Part shown: positions 15,516 to 24,079 of the stretch, piece after piece | How the letters are laid out: every line of letters starts with the position of its first letter | Position numbering within the stretch: position 1 is the first letter of the stretch | Origin: Vallitaleaceae bacterium | GTDB taxonomy: Bacteria > Bacillota > Clostridia > Lachnospirales > Vallitaleaceae | Length of the DNA: 43,630 nt | NCBI GenBank assembly: GCA_028277605.1 | Contig: JANQFZ010000059.1 | Span: 1 to 43,630 of the forward strand | Direction of reading: 5' to 3' | Program-made: the position numbers and the translations under genes | Notes under the pieces: generated by a model | What the model saw: the letters and a program-made list of their open reading frames with translations, nothing else | Database searches by the model: none | What the model was told of the DNA's origin: nothing

Positions 15516-16451
15516 ATGGAATTAATACAACCAATGGAACCTATATTAAGAGATAAAGTGCAAGAAAATGAGGGCTATATACATCAAGTAAAATGGGACG
15601 GCATAAGAGGTTTGACTTATCTATTTGATAAGCAGGTTAGGATCTTTACAAAAAGAGGAAAAGAAAGAACAGCCTTTTATCCAGAAATACATGAAATATC
15701 TAATTTATTTGAAGGAAAAACAGCAGTTATGGATGGTGAAATCATCGTACTAGATGATGGCAGACCATCCTTTAGTCATATTCTTATGAGAGAAAGAGTC
15801 CGTTCTATAAAACGTCTTCCATATTATAAAGAAAAATACCCAGTACTTTATGTTCTCTTTGATATTATGTTCTTTAATGATAAAGATATAAGATCTTTAC
15901 CACTTTATGAGCGACAGGAAATATTAACGAACCACATATCAAAAAGCAGTTCTATTACCTTAACTGATAACTTTGATGATGGAGATGCACTATTTAATCT
16001 AATGAAAGATAAGACCTTTGAAGGAATCGTAAGTAAGAAAATAGACAGTAAATATTATGCAGGTAAAAAGCACGATTCATGGTACAAAACTAAAATATTT
16101 AATAAACTATTAACTGTTGTGGGTGGTATCACATGGAAGGATAATTTTCCTAACGCCATGATGGTAGGTATCTATCAAAATGAGCAATGTTACCATATTG
16201 CTAATGTTAGAATTGGTTTAAGTCAACATGACTTGTATCAATTAAAGAATTATACTAAGGAATTAGAACAATCGGTTAGTCCTTTTGTAAACCTAAAAAA
16301 GGGTGAATCAGTCAGTTGGTTTAGACCTGTTATGACCTGCTGGGTAAGTTTTCTAGAGTGGACGCATTCAGGAAGCCTGCGTCATCCAAAGCTTATAGGC
16401 TTTAGTAAGCAGTCATCATATGAAGCGAATGGAAGGGTGTATACATTATGA
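15516..16451 (+). CDS. ligD: ATP-dependent DNA ligase, LigD-type ligase domain
   Basis: Stand-alone ligase of 311 residues. The adenylated lysine is Lys26 in VKWDGIRG. Further nucleotidyltransferase motifs are FTKRGKERT, MDGEIIVLDDG, LFDIMFFND and EGIVSKK...WYKTK. An OB-fold follows to the end. It corresponds to the ligase part of LigD, but the polymerase is a separate gene whose ATG overlaps this stop by four bases. No 3'-phosphoesterase domain is seen. It should seal ends held by Ku. Confidence 0.94.
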   Translation: MELIQPMEPILRDKVQENEGYIHQVKWDGIRGLTYLFDKQVRIFTKRGKERTAFYPEIHEISNLFEGKTAVMDGEIIVLDDGRPSFSHILMRERVRSIKRLPYYKEKYPVLYVLFDIMFFNDKDIRSLPLYERQEILTNHISKSSSITLTDNFDDGDALFNLMKDKTFEGIVSKKIDSKYYAGKKHDSWYKTKIFNKLLTVVGGITWKDNFPNAMMVGIYQNEQCYHIANVRIGLSQHDLYQLKNYTKELEQSVSPFVNLKKGESVSWFRPVMTCWVSFLEWTHSGSLRHPKLIGFSKQSSYEANGRVYTL

Positions 16452-17344
16452 ATGATAAAGTAACGGTAGAAGGTATTGATATTAGTATTACGAATGCAGA
16501 AAAGCTGCTTTGGCCTAAGCTGGGTATTAGAAAGGTCGATTATATTAAGACACTTATTCAATTATCCAATTATATACTTCCCTATACCAGTCATCGATTA
16601 TTAACAGCTATACGATACCCTCACGGTATAGAAGGTGAATTCTTCTATCAGAAAAATGCGCCTAAATACACGCCACAGTGGGTATCAACTAAAGCACATA
16701 AGGACAATAATTATATCGTATTGGATTCTCTTCCAATCCTCATATGGCTGGGTAATCAAGCGGTTATTGAGTTTCATACAGAGTTTAATCCTTATACAAA
16801 ACCTCGCCCTGACAGTCTGGTATTTGATCTGGATCCATCCAAAGGTCAGACTTTTGAACAGGTAGTAGAAGCGGCTCTGCTTATCCATGAGACTTTGATA
16901 GGTCTAGATATTACAAGTTTAATTAAGACCTCTGGTGCAACAGGTCTTCAGATCTATATACCAGTAGGTGGTATCTATGATTATGACACTGCAAGGAAAA
17001 TAAATGCGTTTTTCGGTCAGTACTTTGCAGACAAATATCCACATATCTTTACAATAGAACGCATGGTGGATAAAAGAGGCAAAAAACTGTACTTTGATTA
17101 TTTGCAAATGTGGGAAACCAAAACCATAATTGTACCTTACTCTCCAAGAGCAACTCCCCAAGCGAATGTTTCTACACCCCTCGAATGGGAAGAAGTGGGA
17201 ACGGGGATTGTTCCTGAGAATTTCACACTTCTTAACATCAACAAGCGGCTAGAGGAAAAAGGTGATTTATTTAAATCAACCCTAGACAAAGCAGATCAAA
17301 CAACAGCAGAAGCCTTAAACTCTATTTTAAACCATATTAATTAA
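16448..17344 (+). CDS. LigD-type primase-polymerase (NHEJ polymerase)
   Basis: Protein of 298 residues of the archaeo-eukaryotic primase superfamily, which fills gaps during end joining. Visible motifs are TNAEKLLWPKLGIRKVDYI, FFYQKNAPKYTPQWV, metal ligands in VFDLDPSKG, and the late Asp in LYFDYLQ, followed by PYSPRATPQANVSTPLEW. In well-studied LigD polymerases a histidine follows the SGG-KGL motif; here the residue is Gln168 (SGATGLQIYIP). The start overlaps the ligase stop, so translation is coupled. A strong terminator ends the operon. Confidence 0.93.
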   Translation: MNDKVTVEGIDISITNAEKLLWPKLGIRKVDYIKTLIQLSNYILPYTSHRLLTAIRYPHGIEGEFFYQKNAPKYTPQWVSTKAHKDNNYIVLDSLPILIWLGNQAVIEFHTEFNPYTKPRPDSLVFDLDPSKGQTFEQVVEAALLIHETLIGLDITSLIKTSGATGLQIYIPVGGIYDYDTARKINAFFGQYFADKYPHIFTIERMVDKRGKKLYFDYLQMWETKTIIVPYSPRATPQANVSTPLEWEEVGTGIVPENFTLLNINKRLEEKGDLFKSTLDKADQTTAEALNSILNHIN

Positions 17345-17372
17345 TGAGACATATTAGATAAGTTCTGATAAA

Positions 17373-17415
17373 AAAGAGGGAAACTCAAAAGTTAAAAGTT
17401 TGAGTTTCCCTCTTT
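17373..17415 (+). terminator. Terminator of the NHEJ operon
   Basis: AAAGAGGGAAACTCAAA (17373-17389) pairs exactly with its complement at 17399-17415, a 17-base stem with a nine-base loop. Confidence 0.9.
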
Positions 17416-17432
17416 AAATATATTAATAAGTG

Positions 17433-17485
17433 TTGACTTTTATGGGATTATATAATAATATACTTATATACTCATATAGGAATAT
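17433..17485 (+). promoter_or_regulatory. Promoter and ArsR-type operator
   Basis: TTGACT (17433-17438) and TAATAT (17456-17461) with a 17-base spacer. Overlapping the -10 and start region is a 12-4-12 inverted repeat, ATATACTTATAT (17458-17469) against ATATAGGAATAT (17474-17485), ten of twelve positions symmetric, the usual form of an ArsR/SmtB site. Confidence 0.65.
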
Positions 17486-17490
17486 AACAA

Positions 17491-17856
17491 ATGAAAGAAG
17501 TGGTGATGATGGATAAGTTAACAAACTTTTTTAAGCTGTTATCAGATGAAACACGATTAAAGATATTGTTTCTTCTACATAATGAAGCACTTTGTGTTTG
17601 TGAAATATGCGGAATATTAAACATATCTCAGCCAAAAGTCTCCAAGCATTTAGCGAAAATGAGAGATCTAGGTTTGGTAAAAGTTAGGAAAAAGGAACAA
17701 TATGTCTACTATTCGTTAAATATCGAGGATGACATGCTTGTAAATGTGACTCAATGTATTATGGATAATATGGAAGAATATCCAGAGGTATTAGAGTATA
17801 GAAGCAAATTGAAGTTTAGAGACCAATATCTTAAGAAGTGTAAGGTAAATGACTAA
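17491..17856 (+). CDS. ArsR-family metalloid-responsive repressor
   Basis: Winged-helix repressor of 121 residues; internal ATGs at 17506 and 17509 are possible starts. The opening helix FFKLLSDETRLKILFLL is typical. The metal site CVCEIC, within LCVCEICGILNISQPKVSKH, matches the cysteine cluster through which ArsR proteins sense arsenite or antimonite. The recognition helix follows directly. It heads an operon with the permease 20 bases downstream and should repress it in the absence of metalloid. Confidence 0.93.
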   Translation: MKEVVMMDKLTNFFKLLSDETRLKILFLLHNEALCVCEICGILNISQPKVSKHLAKMRDLGLVKVRKKEQYVYYSLNIEDDMLVNVTQCIMDNMEEYPEVLEYRSKLKFRDQYLKKCKVND

Positions 17857-17876
17857 AATGTTATTGGAGGTAAAAC

Positions 17877-18857
17877 ATGTTTGATTGGCTTGATGAGTTA
17901 ATACAGCTTTTAGTTGAAAATGTTTTTAATTTAGATGTAACGAGTCATTTAGGAGCGAGTGTACATTTTTTTATCTATGATGTCATAAAGATTATTCTAT
18001 TACTCGGTATTATGATTTTTCTAATATCCTATATTAGAAGTTTTTTTCCTCCAGAGAGAACTAAAAAGATACTTGAAAGATTCTCTGGAGCCAAAGGAAA
18101 TCTTATGGCTTCCTTACTAGGAATAGTAACTCCTTTTTGTTCTTGTTCTTCAGTACCGATATTCATTGGCTTTGTAGAAGCAGGCATTCCATTAGGTGTC
18201 ACATTTTCATTTCTAATTACATCACCCATAGTTAATGAAGCTGCTTTTGCCATATTATTAGCTTCTTTTGGTTGGAAAATAGCGGTAGCCTATGTAATAA
18301 CTGGAGTGATAGTTGGTGTGGTTGGTGGTATATTGATTGGAAAGCTTAAGATGGAGAATCAAGTAGAGGACTATGTATATCGTATTAAAGCAGGCGAGGT
18401 AGAGATAAAACAATTGTCTCATAAAGAGAGAATCCAGTTTGCTCTACAAAATGTCCGAGATATTATCAAAAGAATATGGATTTTCTTGATTATTGGAATT
18501 GGTATAGGAGCTGTCATTCATGGGCTGAATGAAGATGGTGAGGTTGTACGATTATTAGTCCAATATGCTGGCAAAGATAACCCCATAGGTGTGTTTATTG
18601 GAGTAATATTAGGAATTCCTCTATATTCCAATGCTCTGGGTACTATACCAATAGCGGAGGCATTGATTATTAAGGGGGTGGGTATTGGAACGGCACTTGC
18701 CTTTATGATGGCAGTAACAGCTTTGTCTCTGCCAGAAATGATTCTTCTTAGGAAAGTAATTAAACCTAAATTAATCAGTGCTTTTGTGATCATAACGGGA
18801 ATAGCGATTATTTTAGTAGGGTATCTATTTAACTCTATCACTCACTTATTAACATAG
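17877..18857 (+). CDS. ArsP/YraQ-family permease (DUF318)
   Basis: Membrane protein of 326 residues with about eight helices. The family signature TPFCSCSSVPIF, with Cys88 and Cys90, lies in the first half; a matching IPLYSNALGTIPIAEAL occurs in the second. Members export methylated trivalent arsenicals or are linked to other toxic metals. The ArsR gene before it and the thioredoxin-like gene after it support an arsenic role, though the substrate is inferred. A charged loop (residues about 160-190) joins the two halves. Confidence 0.9.
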   Translation: MFDWLDELIQLLVENVFNLDVTSHLGASVHFFIYDVIKIILLLGIMIFLISYIRSFFPPERTKKILERFSGAKGNLMASLLGIVTPFCSCSSVPIFIGFVEAGIPLGVTFSFLITSPIVNEAAFAILLASFGWKIAVAYVITGVIVGVVGGILIGKLKMENQVEDYVYRIKAGEVEIKQLSHKERIQFALQNVRDIIKRIWIFLIIGIGIGAVIHGLNEDGEVVRLLVQYAGKDNPIGVFIGVILGIPLYSNALGTIPIAEALIIKGVGIGTALAFMMAVTALSLPEMILLRKVIKPKLISAFVIITGIAIILVGYLFNSITHLLT

Positions 18858-18939
18858 AAGTGCAGAGCTGTAGAGCTTAATGATGTTTAGATAGTAACCA
18901 TAAATATAAGATATGATAATTGAGAAAGGATGGATGAAT

Positions 18940-19167
18940 ATGGTCATAAAGATATTAGGTTCAGGATGTGCAAACTGTAAGAAACTGTATGCGAACGCAA
19001 GAGAGGCTGTTAATCAATTAGGGTTAGATGCAACCATAGAAAAAATTGAAGACTTTAAGGAAATCATGGTTTATGGTGTTATGAATACTCCTGCTTTAGT
19101 GGTGAATGAAGAAGTAAAAATTATGGGTAGAGTGGCATCGGTAGAGAGTATAAAGAAGCATTTATAG
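18940..19167 (+). CDS. Small thioredoxin-fold redox protein
   Basis: Cytoplasmic protein of 75 residues from ATG 18940, nine bases after AAAGGA; ATGs at 18934 and 18913 are alternatives. The active site GSGCANCKK has Cys10 and Cys13, and the cis-proline loop reads MNTPALVVN. Such proteins (redox-active disulfide protein 2 family) regularly accompany ArsP/YraQ permeases and may pass thiol-bound metalloid or keep the cysteines of the permease reduced. Confidence 0.9.
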   Translation: MVIKILGSGCANCKKLYANAREAVNQLGLDATIEKIEDFKEIMVYGVMNTPALVVNEEVKIMGRVASVESIKKHL

Positions 19168-19169
19168 AG

Positions 19170-19207
19170 ATAAGGGTGTATATCCATAGATAGGATTACA
19201 CCCTTAT
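19170..19207. terminator. Hairpin between the arsenic operon and the cupin gene
   Basis: ATAAGGGTGTA (19170-19180) pairs with TACACCCTTAT (19197-19207), with a partly paired inner region. No T run, but the placement between converging genes fits a shared terminator. Confidence 0.6.
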
Positions 19208-19215
19208 AGTATGTG

Positions 19216-19551
19216 TTATTCTTCAACTTTATCCTGCTCTTGGTAAGGCGCAAGCATAAATGCGGCTTTAGCTGGTTTATCAGTTGTATTCTTTAAGTAA
19301 TGGGATTCTCCAGGCTCTACATGAATATAATCACCTTTTTTACAAACAACAATTTCTCCATCAACATCAAATTCTATTTCACCTTCGATGATAAAAAAGT
19401 TCTCTTCCATAATATTATGATAATGCCTTTTAAAGTCTTGACCTCCCTGTAATACAACCACTCCGAACTTCATTCTAGGACCATTCATTAAATACTTGGG
19501 ACCACTGTCTCCAAAACGATATTCCCTATCCATTTCATTCAGCTTAAACAT
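19216..19551 (-). CDS. Single-domain cupin protein
   Basis: Small beta-barrel protein of 111 residues, ATG after AAAGGAGG. Cupin motif 1 reads HYHNIMEENFFIIEGE and motif 2 GDYIHVEPGESHYLKN, giving three His and one Glu as metal ligands. It follows lsrK on the same strand after 157 bases and has its own candidate TATAAT. Cupins of this size act as sugar isomerases, oxygenases or sensors. Its place suggests a part in handling phospho-AI-2, for instance the step carried out by LsrG elsewhere; this is only a guess from position. Confidence 0.85.
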   Translation of the reverse strand: MFKLNEMDREYRFGDSGPKYLMNGPRMKFGVVVLQGGQDFKRHYHNIMEENFFIIEGEIEFDVDGEIVVCKKGDYIHVEPGESHYLKNTTDKPAKAAFMLAPYQEQDKVEE

Positions 19552-19708
19552 GTGTAATAACCTCCTTTTAGTATGTTGACTTTTTTCTTCACAGTTTAAA
19601 ATTATATCTAAGTTTTATCTTTTCTGCTACCGTTAACAAACATTTATAGCACGTCTGATTCATTTACACAAAGAATCTATTTGTTGCATAGCAAGCAGAG
19701 CTGGTAGA

Positions 19709-21271
19709 CTATAAACCAGGTGCTTTCCACATATGCTGAGTAATTCCTTTGTCTGCAATAGTCAGTTGATGCTTATACATCTCGCACCATTTCTTGTATA
19801 AGCGCTGGTATGTCTCTTGATTGTCTGGGTTAGGGGTATAAATCTTATCCCATGAGACAAGTGCTTTAGAAGCTGATTCTAGACTTTCATAAACACCACA
19901 GCCGACGCCTGCACACATAGCAGCTCCTAATGCGGTTGCTTCCTTAACCTTTGGAACTTTAATCGGCAGGTTGAGTACATCTGCTAATATCTGACACCAA
20001 AGAGGGCTGTTGGATGAACCTCCAGCGAAAATAATTTCATCTGGATAATGACCAGTTACCTCATGGACTAGATCGACATGACCCTTTGTAACAAGAGCGG
20101 CGTTTTCTAGTATAGAACGATAGAAGGTATAACGGTTATACTTTTCAGGATCCAATTGAAAGTTCGTAAAGGTTGGAGAGGCGTGTTTCCAAGAAATATA
20201 GTTCATAATATCCGAGAAAGCACACATCATATCATAACAGCCTGGAGGAATCTCTGAAGCTTTTTGTTCCATTAAGCTGTACGCGCTCACACCCATTTTA
20301 CGTGCTGTTTCCTTTTCGGTCTGACAGAAAGCATCTCGATACCATCTTGTAACAAGACCAGGGAAGAAAGCGATGGCTTCATACTGCCAGATATGCGGTA
20401 CAGCATGGCAGTTAACCCTTACTCTGCATTGGCTGTCCATGATAAGCTCTTGAGTGTTAAACTCATACTGCCAAAAGCTGCCACCAAAAACAGCAGCTTG
20501 CTTATCAGAAACAACACCCACACCAACCGCTCCCAGTTGTGCATCTCCACCGCCTGTTATAACTAGTGTTTTGGTTGATAGTCCTGACGCTTGACTAAAG
20601 ACATCACTGATAGAACCTACTATGTGACCGCTTTCATAGACAACAGGAAAAATATCTTCTTTGAGCTGGCATATCTTGGCTATGTCGGTATGCCATGTTC
20701 TCTTCTTGAGGTCAAAGATACCTGTGGTACAGCCATTAGATGGCTCGGCTGAAAGCACGCCGCTTAAGCGGTAGATCAGCCAGTCGTTAAGCATCGTAAG
20801 TGTTTTGGCTTCTTGATAAAGGTCAGGTCTATGGTTTTTAAGCCATAGTAAACGAGGTAACGCACCAAGAGCATAGGTTTGACCAGATAGCTTATAAATA
20901 ATATTTTCGTTTTTTTCACCCATATTTTTTAGCTCAGACACTTCTTCTTTGGCACGTGAATCGACATTGGCACATGCCCATATCTCTTTGCCATCCTGAT
21001 CATAAAGAACAAATCCTTCTCTCATACTGGTTGTAGAGACGGCTAAAATGTCTTCTGAATTAATCCTTGTATCTTCAATAACTGTCTTAATACAAGTGAT
21101 AACTAAAGTTATATTGGCTTCAATATCAAAGTCCATGGAGCCGGGGTAACGTGGATCTTCAAGGTGTGTCCATTCTTGTTGTGAAGCACCGATTTGATGA
21201 CCTTCTAAATCAAAGAGTACTGCTCTAACACTTCCAGTGCCTGCATCAATTGCCATTAAGTATTTAGACAT
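19709..21271 (-). CDS. lsrK: Autoinducer-2 kinase LsrK
   Basis: FGGY-family kinase of 520 residues that phosphorylates imported AI-2 (DPD) so that it is trapped and can bind LsrR. The start YLMAIDAGTGSVRAVLFDLE and the stretches PGSMDFDIEAN, STTSMREGFVLYD and WACANVDSRA closely follow the enterobacterial LsrK as I know it. The second ATPase half shows FAGGSSNSPLWCQILADVL. Length is near that of the family (about 530). GAGGAGG precedes the ATG. It is 43 bases downstream of lsrR, in one operon with it. Confidence 0.95.
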   Translation of the reverse strand: MSKYLMAIDAGTGSVRAVLFDLEGHQIGASQQEWTHLEDPRYPGSMDFDIEANITLVITCIKTVIEDTRINSEDILAVSTTSMREGFVLYDQDGKEIWACANVDSRAKEEVSELKNMGEKNENIIYKLSGQTYALGALPRLLWLKNHRPDLYQEAKTLTMLNDWLIYRLSGVLSAEPSNGCTTGIFDLKKRTWHTDIAKICQLKEDIFPVVYESGHIVGSISDVFSQASGLSTKTLVITGGGDAQLGAVGVGVVSDKQAAVFGGSFWQYEFNTQELIMDSQCRVRVNCHAVPHIWQYEAIAFFPGLVTRWYRDAFCQTEKETARKMGVSAYSLMEQKASEIPPGCYDMMCAFSDIMNYISWKHASPTFTNFQLDPEKYNRYTFYRSILENAALVTKGHVDLVHEVTGHYPDEIIFAGGSSNSPLWCQILADVLNLPIKVPKVKEATALGAAMCAGVGCGVYESLESASKALVSWDKIYTPNPDNQETYQRLYKKWCEMYKHQLTIADKGITQHMWKAPGL

Positions 21272-21314
21272 TTTAAGACCTCCTCAATCTTATTCAACAC
21301 TTATTTGTAAGAAA

Positions 21315-22247
21315 TTATTCTATATCAAGTATGGCATTTAATGTGTCTTCATCAGTAATTAACACATCAATATAACCACCCTTTAAAGCTCCTAAAATTG
21401 CAGAAGCTTTATTTTTTCCTCCAGCAACACCTATGACATTTTTCATATCTTTTAAAGCGTCAATATGAGTACTAACCAGCCTTGAATGGATGGATGCTTC
21501 TACCAAGCTGCCATTAGAGTCATAAAATTGACTTAATATATCTCCAACGGCTCCTTGCATTCTAAGTAGAGTTAAATCATTGTGATTGATCTTTCCATCA
21601 ATAAATATCGTAGCTTTTTCGGAAACCGATCCGATTCCTATAACTGTCATATCTGCTAAACGCGTCATATTTAAGATCTCATTCACAGAAGGTTCTTCCA
21701 AAATGGATTGTGCGCTTTCTTTGGAAGATGCAATTAATGGTGCGGGTACAATAAATAGTTTTGAATGAAATCGGCTGGAATGCATGCTCTGTATTTTTCC
21801 GTGTGTTGTAATGTAGCATGAAACACCCCCTGAAAGGGAAACAATAGATATATCACTATCTGGTGGAACGTTCAGATGATTAACCGTACGAGATACAGTA
21901 TCCCCATAACCAACATTGATAATACTATTATCTGAAATGTGTTCCTCAATATATTGAGCTGCTGCTTTAGAAACCGTGTCATTAATGTTGTTAGGTGTTG
22001 TTGGAACAACGTAAATATCTTTAAGGTTGTATTTTTCTAATAGCTTTTTTTCAGAAGCCATTCTATCTGCACAGTCAATTCTTATTTTAAATTGCACTAT
22101 ATTTTGTGCTCTGGCTTTTTCTAATAATTTAACAACCTTCATGCGCGAAATTTGAAGCTGTTCTGCAATCTGCTGTTGTTTCATATTTTCCATGTAATAA
22201 TACCAGGCAACTTTAATCATAATATTATCTTGATAGCCCAATTTCAT
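21315..22247 (-). CDS. lsrR: SorC/DeoR-family regulator LsrR
   Basis: Repressor of 310 residues. The N-terminal HTH includes NMKQQQIAEQLQISRMKVVK, and the rest is a sugar-phosphate-binding domain with NVGYGDTVSRTVNHL and VIGIGSVSEKATIF. In characterised systems phospho-AI-2 releases LsrR from DNA and induces the lsr operon. AAAGGAG stands just before the ATG. The gene is divergent from lsrACDB, the standard arrangement, and the space between holds repeated ACAA-TGTT boxes. Confidence 0.92.
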   Translation of the reverse strand: MKLGYQDNIMIKVAWYYYMENMKQQQIAEQLQISRMKVVKLLEKARAQNIVQFKIRIDCADRMASEKKLLEKYNLKDIYVVPTTPNNINDTVSKAAAQYIEEHISDNSIINVGYGDTVSRTVNHLNVPPDSDISIVSLSGGVSCYITTHGKIQSMHSSRFHSKLFIVPAPLIASSKESAQSILEEPSVNEILNMTRLADMTVIGIGSVSEKATIFIDGKINHNDLTLLRMQGAVGDILSQFYDSNGSLVEASIHSRLVSTHIDALKDMKNVIGVAGGKNKASAILGALKGGYIDVLITDEDTLNAILDIE

Positions 22248-22264
22248 ATCTCCTTTGGTACAGC

Positions 22265-22276
22265 AACAAATGTTTT
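22265..22276. promoter_or_regulatory. Candidate LsrR box 1
   Basis: AACAAATGTTTT, a near-palindrome 18 bases upstream of the lsrR start, resembling the boxes at 22374 and 22529. Confidence 0.4.
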
Positions 22277-22373
22277 GTATGCTATATTTTGTTCGCTCTT
22301 TGATTTAAGTATAGCAAGTTAAAAAAGACGTGTCAATACTTCCTTTAAAAAATATAACAAGATTAGCATAACG

Positions 22374-22409
22374 AAACAATTGTTTTAAGAAAAGGGAAGT
22401 ATATATAAG
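22374..22409 (+). promoter_or_regulatory. Candidate lsr operon promoter with LsrR box 2
   Basis: AAACAATTGTTT at 22374-22385 is a perfect 12-base palindrome. Its right half, TTGTTT (22380-22385), could serve as -35 for TATAAG at 22404-22409 with an 18-base spacer, so a bound repressor would block initiation. Confidence 0.45.
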
Positions 22410-22430
22410 GAAAATGGAGGAGGAAACATT

Positions 22431-22565
22431 ATGTATGCTCAAGATAATCAAACTATTTTAGGAAAGGGGCTTGACAAAATGAACTTTCTATTGCATTATA
22501 AAACTGTGAAACAAAATATTTATGAAGTTACAAATGTTTGGCATTGGGGGTGCTATCATGACTGA
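22431..22565 (+). CDS. 44-residue leader ORF upstream of and overlapping lsrA
   Basis: ATG 22431 follows GGAGGAGG (22416-22423) by seven bases, one of the strongest ribosome binding sites in the window. The frame runs 44 codons, beginning MYAQDNQTILGKGLDK and ending HWGCYHD, and stops at TGA 22563-22565, eight bases inside lsrA. No signal peptide or known domain. The overlap would couple its translation to lsrA. It also covers the third LsrR-like box. Function is unknown; a leader peptide or small regulator is possible. Confidence 0.5.
   Translation: MYAQDNQTILGKGLDKMNFLLHYKTVKQNIYEVTNVWHWGCYHD
22529..22541. promoter_or_regulatory. Candidate LsrR box 3
   Basis: TACAAATGTTTGG repeats the core of box 1 (ACAAATGTTT) about 17 bases before the lsrA start. 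Confidence 0.35.
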
Positions 22566-24078
22566 CCATCATAATAAAAAAATACCATTGGTTCGGTTGG
22601 AAAATATATACAAATCTTTTTCTTCCAACCTAGTATTAAAAGGGGTATGCCTTGAAGTGCATACGTCTGAGGTCGTTGCTTTAATTGGGGGCAATGGAGC
22701 AGGTAAGAGTACATTAATGAAGATATTAATGGGTATCTATACACCTAATAGTGGTACGATTGAGATAAATGGCGAAAAGATGAACTTAAATAATCCATCT
22801 ATAGCACATAGTCAAGGTATTTATCTTGTGCCGCAGGAACCCATGCTTTTCCCAAATATGACCGTTGAGGAAAATATCCTCATAGGCTTCAATACCAATC
22901 AGGCTGAGCTTAAAGAAAAGGTTGAACAGCTCATTAAAAGGCTAGGCTGGTCTTTATCGCTTTCACGATTAGCGAATACACTTTCTATAGCAGAGCAACA
23001 GCTGGTTGAGATACTAAGAGGATTACTTAGAGAAGCCAAGGTACTCATATTAGATGAGCCAACCTCTGCACTTACGTTTGCAGAGATTAAGTCACTGTTT
23101 CAGCTAATTAAGGAGCTAAAAAGCGAAGGTGTAGGTATTTTCTATATTACGCATCGTTTATCTGAGGTGTTTGAAATTGCTACAGATGTAGCAATTTTAC
23201 GAGATGGGATTGTAACACTAAAAGGTCCTGTGAATGACTTTGATGAAGCACGTTTAATTCAAGGTTTATTACCACCACAAACAGTTACCAAAGAAATTGA
23301 TACTAGAGAAGATGTAAAAAAAACTGTTGACACAGATAAAACGCAGCCTATTATGGAAATAAAAGATTATTCAGGGTATGGCTTTAATAGTATTAATCTC
23401 AATGTCTATCCTGGAGAAATATTAGGTATTGCTGGTGTTGTAGGTGCAGGACGTACAGAGCTGGCTGAAGCTATTTTTGGGCTAGGCGATGTCACTGGAG
23501 GGAAGATTCTTTTAGATAATGAAGATATCACTGGGAAGCAAGTGAGTGAGGTCATAAAAAAAGGACTCAATTATATACCAGAAGATAGATATCTCAATGG
23601 TGTTTTTACACTTGCAGATGTTAAATCTAATATGACAGCATCAGTTCTTAAGTGGTTGAGTAAGGTATTCTTACATTCCAGAAAAGAAAAAGATATAACA
23701 CAGCGCTATATTAAGGAGTTTAGAATAAAAGTTACAGGGCAGGATCAAACGATGAAGTCTTTATCTGGAGGTAATCAGCAGAAGGTTATTATATCTAGAA
23801 TTCTCTCAACCGATCCAAAGGTTGTTATACTAGATGAACCAACAAGAGGTATAGACGCAGGAGCTCGTGGCGATGTCTATAGAATCATTCATGAGCTGAA
23901 AAATAAAGGGCTGGCAGTTTTACTCATTTCCTCTGATTTGGAAGAAGTCGTCCTACTCAGTGATAGAGTTGTAACCATGTATCATGGAAGAATTAATCAT
24001 CGTTTTGCTGGTTCTGACATCAACCTTGATCATTTAATGGCAGCTTCCTTTGGTGTCTATGAAGATAGGGGGAAATAG
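22558..24078 (+). CDS. lsrA: AI-2 import ABC ATPase LsrA
   Basis: Tandem ATPase of 506 residues driving AI-2 uptake. ATG 22558 follows GGGGGTG by five bases; an in-frame ATG at 22522 lacks this. The first domain has Walker A GGNGAGKSTLM and Walker B VLILDEPTSAL. The second has a degenerate Walker A, GVVGAGRTELAEAIFG, signature LSGGNQQKVIISR and VVILDEPTRGID, the usual layout of sugar-type tandem ATPases. lsrC starts two bases after the stop. Confidence 0.94.
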   Translation: MTDHHNKKIPLVRLENIYKSFSSNLVLKGVCLEVHTSEVVALIGGNGAGKSTLMKILMGIYTPNSGTIEINGEKMNLNNPSIAHSQGIYLVPQEPMLFPNMTVEENILIGFNTNQAELKEKVEQLIKRLGWSLSLSRLANTLSIAEQQLVEILRGLLREAKVLILDEPTSALTFAEIKSLFQLIKELKSEGVGIFYITHRLSEVFEIATDVAILRDGIVTLKGPVNDFDEARLIQGLLPPQTVTKEIDTREDVKKTVDTDKTQPIMEIKDYSGYGFNSINLNVYPGEILGIAGVVGAGRTELAEAIFGLGDVTGGKILLDNEDITGKQVSEVIKKGLNYIPEDRYLNGVFTLADVKSNMTASVLKWLSKVFLHSRKEKDITQRYIKEFRIKVTGQDQTMKSLSGGNQQKVIISRILSTDPKVVILDEPTRGIDAGARGDVYRIIHELKNKGLAVLLISSDLEEVVLLSDRVVTMYHGRINHRFAGSDINLDHLMAASFGVYEDRGK

Positions 24079-24079
24079 C

